Shown: in pieces, positions 61,704 to 64,000 of the stretch
Numbering within the stretch: position 1 is the stretch's first letter
How the letters are laid out: each line of letters begins with the position of its first letter
Origin: JASHPR01 sp963808705
Lineage (GTDB): Bacteria; Actinomycetota; Actinomycetes; Streptosporangiales; Streptosporangiaceae
Reading direction: 5' to 3'
Assembly (NCBI GenBank): GCA_963808705.1
Contig: CAWEHB010000016.1
Location: 682,001-746,000 of the forward strand
DNA: 64,000 nucleotides
Notes under the pieces: generated by a model
Databases searched by the model: none
What the model saw: the letters and a program-made list of their open reading frames with translations, nothing else
Told to the model about the DNA's origin: nothing
Translations under genes and position numbers: made by a program

Positions 61704-63008
61704 GTGACCGACACCGACACCTGGCACGTCGAGCCGTCCGGGCCGCTGCGCGGCGACATCCACGTGCGCGGATCCAAGAACGCGGTATCCAAGCACATGG
61801 TCGCCGCGATGCTCGGCGACACGCCGAGCACGATCCGCAACGTTCCGGAGGTCGGCGACGTCCACATCACCGCCGCGATGCTCGAATCCATCGGGTATTA
61901 CGTCGGCCGGTCCGACGCCGAGATCACGATCGTGCCGGGGAACGCGGTCGAGCCCCGCGTCCCGGAGGCGTTCACCGGGCTGAACCGGATTCCGATCCTG
62001 ATGCTAGGCCCGCTGCTGCACCAGGCCGGGGAGGCGTTCGTGCCGCTGGTGGGCGGCGACCCGATCGGGCGGCGGCCGGTCGACTTCCACGTGGCGGCGC
62101 TGCGGTCCCTGGGCGCCGAGGTGGAGGTCGGCCCGAACGGGATCACGGCCCGCGCCACCAAGCTGTACGGCGCGCGCATCGACCTGCCGTACCCGAGCGT
62201 GGGCGCGACCGAGACCGTGCTGCTGTCCGCCGTGCTGGCCGAGGGCAAGACCGTGCTGCGCGGCGCCGCCACCGAGCCTGAGGTGGTGGAGCTCGCGCTG
62301 TTCCTGCAGCGGATGGGCGCGCACATCGAGCTCAGCCCGGACCGGCGGATCGTCATCGAGGGGGTGCCGCGGCTGCGCGGCGCCTCGGCCCGGCTGTCCG
62401 GCGACCGGCTCGAGGCGTTCTCCTACCTGGTGGCCGGGCTGATCACCGGCGGAGAGGTCCGGGTGCACGGCTGCCCGCAGGACCGGCTGGTCACCGCGAT
62501 CACCACCCTGGCCCGGATGGGCGCCCGGTTCGAGATCACCGACGAGTGGATCACCGCGTCGGCGCCCGGCGGCCTGCGGTCGGCCGCGGTGCACACCGAC
62601 ACCCACCCCGGGTTCATGACCGACTGGCAGCAGCCGCTGATGGTGCTGTTCACCCAGGCCGACGGGATGTCGGTGCTGCACGAGACGGTGTTCGAGAACC
62701 GGCTCGTGTACGTCCCGGCGCTGCAGAAGATGGGCTGCGAGATCGAGGTGTTCGCGGCCTGCCTGGGCGGGCCCGCGTGCCGCTTCCAGGACACCAACGC
62801 CGCGCATTCCGCCGTGATCAGGGGCGTGTCCAAGCTGCGCGGCGCGGACGTCACGCTGCCCGACGTGCGCGCCGGGTTCTCCGCCGTGCTGGCCGCCGCC
62901 GTCGCCGACCTGCCTTCCTCGCTGCGTGGCATCCACCACATCGAGCGCGGCTACCACCGGCCGTTCGAGCAGTTCGCCTCCCTCGGCCTGACCCTGCGCC
63001 GCGCCTGA
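61704..63008 (+). CDS. murA: UDP-N-acetylglucosamine 1-carboxyvinyltransferase, Asp-type active site
   Basis: A 434-residue MurA that transfers enolpyruvate from PEP to UDP-GlcNAc, the first committed step of peptidoglycan synthesis. Typical segments are GDIHVRGSKNAVSKHMVAAM, YPSVGATETVLLSAVLAEGK and GGEVRVHGCPQDRL. In the catalytic loop the usual Cys (G-G-C-x-I-G-x-R-P-V-D) is Asp: VGGDPIGRRPVDFH. The Cys-to-Asp change is known from mycobacterial MurA and makes the enzyme insensitive to fosfomycin. GTG start at 61704. It could be the sole MurA or a second copy; the window does not tell. Confidence 0.88.
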   Translation: MTDTDTWHVEPSGPLRGDIHVRGSKNAVSKHMVAAMLGDTPSTIRNVPEVGDVHITAAMLESIGYYVGRSDAEITIVPGNAVEPRVPEAFTGLNRIPILMLGPLLHQAGEAFVPLVGGDPIGRRPVDFHVAALRSLGAEVEVGPNGITARATKLYGARIDLPYPSVGATETVLLSAVLAEGKTVLRGAATEPEVVELALFLQRMGAHIELSPDRRIVIEGVPRLRGASARLSGDRLEAFSYLVAGLITGGEVRVHGCPQDRLVTAITTLARMGARFEITDEWITASAPGGLRSAAVHTDTHPGFMTDWQQPLMVLFTQADGMSVLHETVFENRLVYVPALQKMGCEIEVFAACLGGPACRFQDTNAAHSAVIRGVSKLRGADVTLPDVRAGFSAVLAAAVADLPSSLRGIHHIERGYHRPFEQFASLGLTLRRA

Positions 63009-63018
63009 CCGGGCGCGC

Positions 63019-63357
63019 TCACAGCAGCGACAGCCCCGCGGTCACCCGGTCGACCCGGTCGCTGTCCGCGGGCCCGATCGCGCAGCAGGTCGCGGTGCCC
63101 GGCGCCACCTGGGTACGGCCCGCGTCGTGGATGACCTCGGCGACCAGCCCGTCGGCCCGTGCCTGCCGGGCCAGGTCGGCAAGCTGTTCGCCGGTGGGCA
63201 CCTTGAGCACCACCTTGGGCTGTCCCTGCCCGAGCCAGGCGGCCAGGTCAGGGTCGCGGCTGGCCAGCACTGCGGCGACGGCCGCGTGGGCGACCTGGGC
63301 GGCGATCTTGCCGCGCCCCATGCCGAGATCGGTCCGGACGACCAGCGCCAGCTTCAC
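63019..63357 (-). CDS. Peptidyl-tRNA hydrolase, PTH2 family
   Basis: A 112-residue protein. The core KLALVVRTDLGMGRGKIAAQ then VAHAAVAAV carries the catalytic Lys/Gln helix of PTH2, and IHDAGRTQVAPGTATCCAIG is the active-site strand with Asp and Thr. PTH2 recycles peptidyl-tRNA; it is typical of archaea and eukaryotes but also occurs in actinobacteria beside the usual Pth. The GTG at 63355-63357 starts the fold. Longer upstream starts are possible. Confidence 0.82.
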   Translation of the reverse strand: MKLALVVRTDLGMGRGKIAAQVAHAAVAAVLASRDPDLAAWLGQGQPKVVLKVPTGEQLADLARQARADGLVAEVIHDAGRTQVAPGTATCCAIGPADSDRVDRVTAGLSLL

Positions 63358-63527
63358 CGTGCTCGGGGCCGGTGGACGAAGCCGGTGGCGCGCTGGGGAG
63401 CGGGGACGGGCACATCGCCAGAGCCTACCGACCTGGCCTGGCCGGCGCGGCGCGGCGCGCGGTAGCGTCGGTTCGCCGGGTGCGTACCGGCGCGTCACGC
63501 GGAGCAGCGAGCGGGAAGGGAGGGGAT

Positions 63528-64000
63528 GTGCCGGCAGAGTTCCCGCCGGCCGGCGAGCAGTCGGGGTCCGGCGCGACCCCTGAGGTGCGGGCCTCCGACG
63601 CCGACCGGGACCGGGTCGTGGACGTGCTGCGCGACGCCGCGGCGGACGGCCGGCTGACCGTCGACGAGTTCGATGAGCGCATGGCCGCCGCCTTGTCCTC
63701 CCGCACTCTCGCTGAGCTGGCCCCGCTCACCGCCGACCTGGTGGCCGTACCGGCCGGGCCGGCCCGGCCGGGCGCGGCCACGGAGCAGGCCGTGGACGTG
63801 ATCCGGATCGACCAGCGCTACGGCTCGGCCCGGCGCGCCGGCCGCTGGGTGGTGCCGCGGCGGCTGGAGCTGCGCGCGGCGTGGTGCGACGTGACGCTCG
63901 ACTTCACCGACGCGGTGATCACGCACGACACGCTGCGCATCGACCTGCGCGTGCGCGGCGGATCCCTGGTCCTGGTGACCCGGCCGGGCGTGGTCGTGGA
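63528..64000 (+). CDS. DUF1707 protein, LiaF-like C-terminus, partial
   Basis: The frame from the GTG at 63528 (ribosome-binding site GGAAGGGAGGGG) reads VRASDADRDRVVDVLRDAAA then DGRLTVDEFDERMAAALSSR. This is the DUF1707 SHOCT-like domain found at the N-terminus of many actinobacterial envelope-stress proteins. A LiaF/cell-wall-active-antibiotic-response-like beta domain follows (RWVVPRRLELRAAWCDVTLD then DTLRIDLRVRGGSLVLV). The gene continues past the right edge of the window. Confidence 0.8.
   Translation, partial: MPAEFPPAGEQSGSGATPEVRASDADRDRVVDVLRDAAADGRLTVDEFDERMAAALSSRTLAELAPLTADLVAVPAGPARPGAATEQAVDVIRIDQRYGSARRAGRWVVPRRLELRAAWCDVTLDFTDAVITHDTLRIDLRVRGGSLVLVTRPGVVV

Overview
The window is high-GC DNA (roughly 70% G+C by eye) from a filamentous or soil actinobacterium. 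Supporting signs are GTG/TTG starts, an Lsr2 homologue, DUF1707, DUF6458 and PTH2 proteins, a mycothiol-type DinB-fold protein, and a MurA with the Asp variant known from mycobacteria. The genus cannot be read from the sequence. No rRNA gene, intact tRNA gene or CRISPR array is visible.

Region by region. (1) 1-8.3 kb: the start of an Nramp Mn/Fe transporter with its DtxR/MntR-type repressor and palindromic operator; broken CDF and GH3 remnants; a run of small stress-type membrane proteins (DUF6458, GlsB, LapA-like); a two-domain VOC protein; a two-span membrane protein with a long 11/7-residue repeat tail; an IS remnant; and a truncated adenylate cyclase/NB-ARC protein. (2) 8.8-25.3 kb: an accessory island. 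It contains many gene stumps (FAD monooxygenase, NmrA, hydrolase, HIT, P450, MetE-like, flavodoxin, Fic, VapBC, two tyrosine recombinases), two direct copies of a tRNA 3' end 13.2 kb apart, and a dispersed ~100 bp repeat. Intact genes inside it are an aldo/keto reductase, a SnoaL-like protein, a lipase, tryptophanase, a three-gene operon of class I aldolase, fructose-1,6-bisphosphatase and phosphoribulokinase, a flavodoxin and an APH-fold kinase. (3) 25.4-38.7 kb: a MocR regulator divergent from a TauE exporter, DUF1697, GNAT, a universal stress protein, an FAD monooxygenase, a two-gene heterodimeric ABC exporter, Lsr2 with a leaderless-type promoter, and a SHOCT membrane protein. (4) 39-57.5 kb: a coherent stress/ion/energy block. 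It holds a choline-dehydrogenase-like GMC oxidoreductase with a cNMP/CBS/DUF294 regulator, DUF1269 divergent from PPK2, an Na+/H+ antiporter, a twice-frameshifted P-type ATPase, a diacylglycerol-kinase-like lipid kinase, an APC permease, a MalT-like LuxR regulator and a SulP transporter. (5) 57.7-64 kb: a D-aminoacylase-type amidohydrolase, a DapB-like paralogue, MaoC hydratase, DUF429, MurA, PTH2 and the start of a DUF1707 protein.

Two patterns stand out. First, the palindrome TCACCC-N6-GGGTGA occurs exactly three times, each in a regulatory gap of block 4 (DUF1269/PPK2, P-ATPase/lipid kinase, SulP). Looser copies lie near the APC permease and a glutamine amidotransferase. I infer an undescribed local regulon. 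Second, two tiny membrane ORFs (42679-42942 and 49032-49238) each join the extreme N-terminus and extreme C-terminus of an APC-type amino-acid permease in frame, with the transporter core missing.

Many pseudogenes and frameshifts are called from the six reading frames and from family knowledge. They have not been checked by database search, and some single-base frameshifts could be assembly errors.
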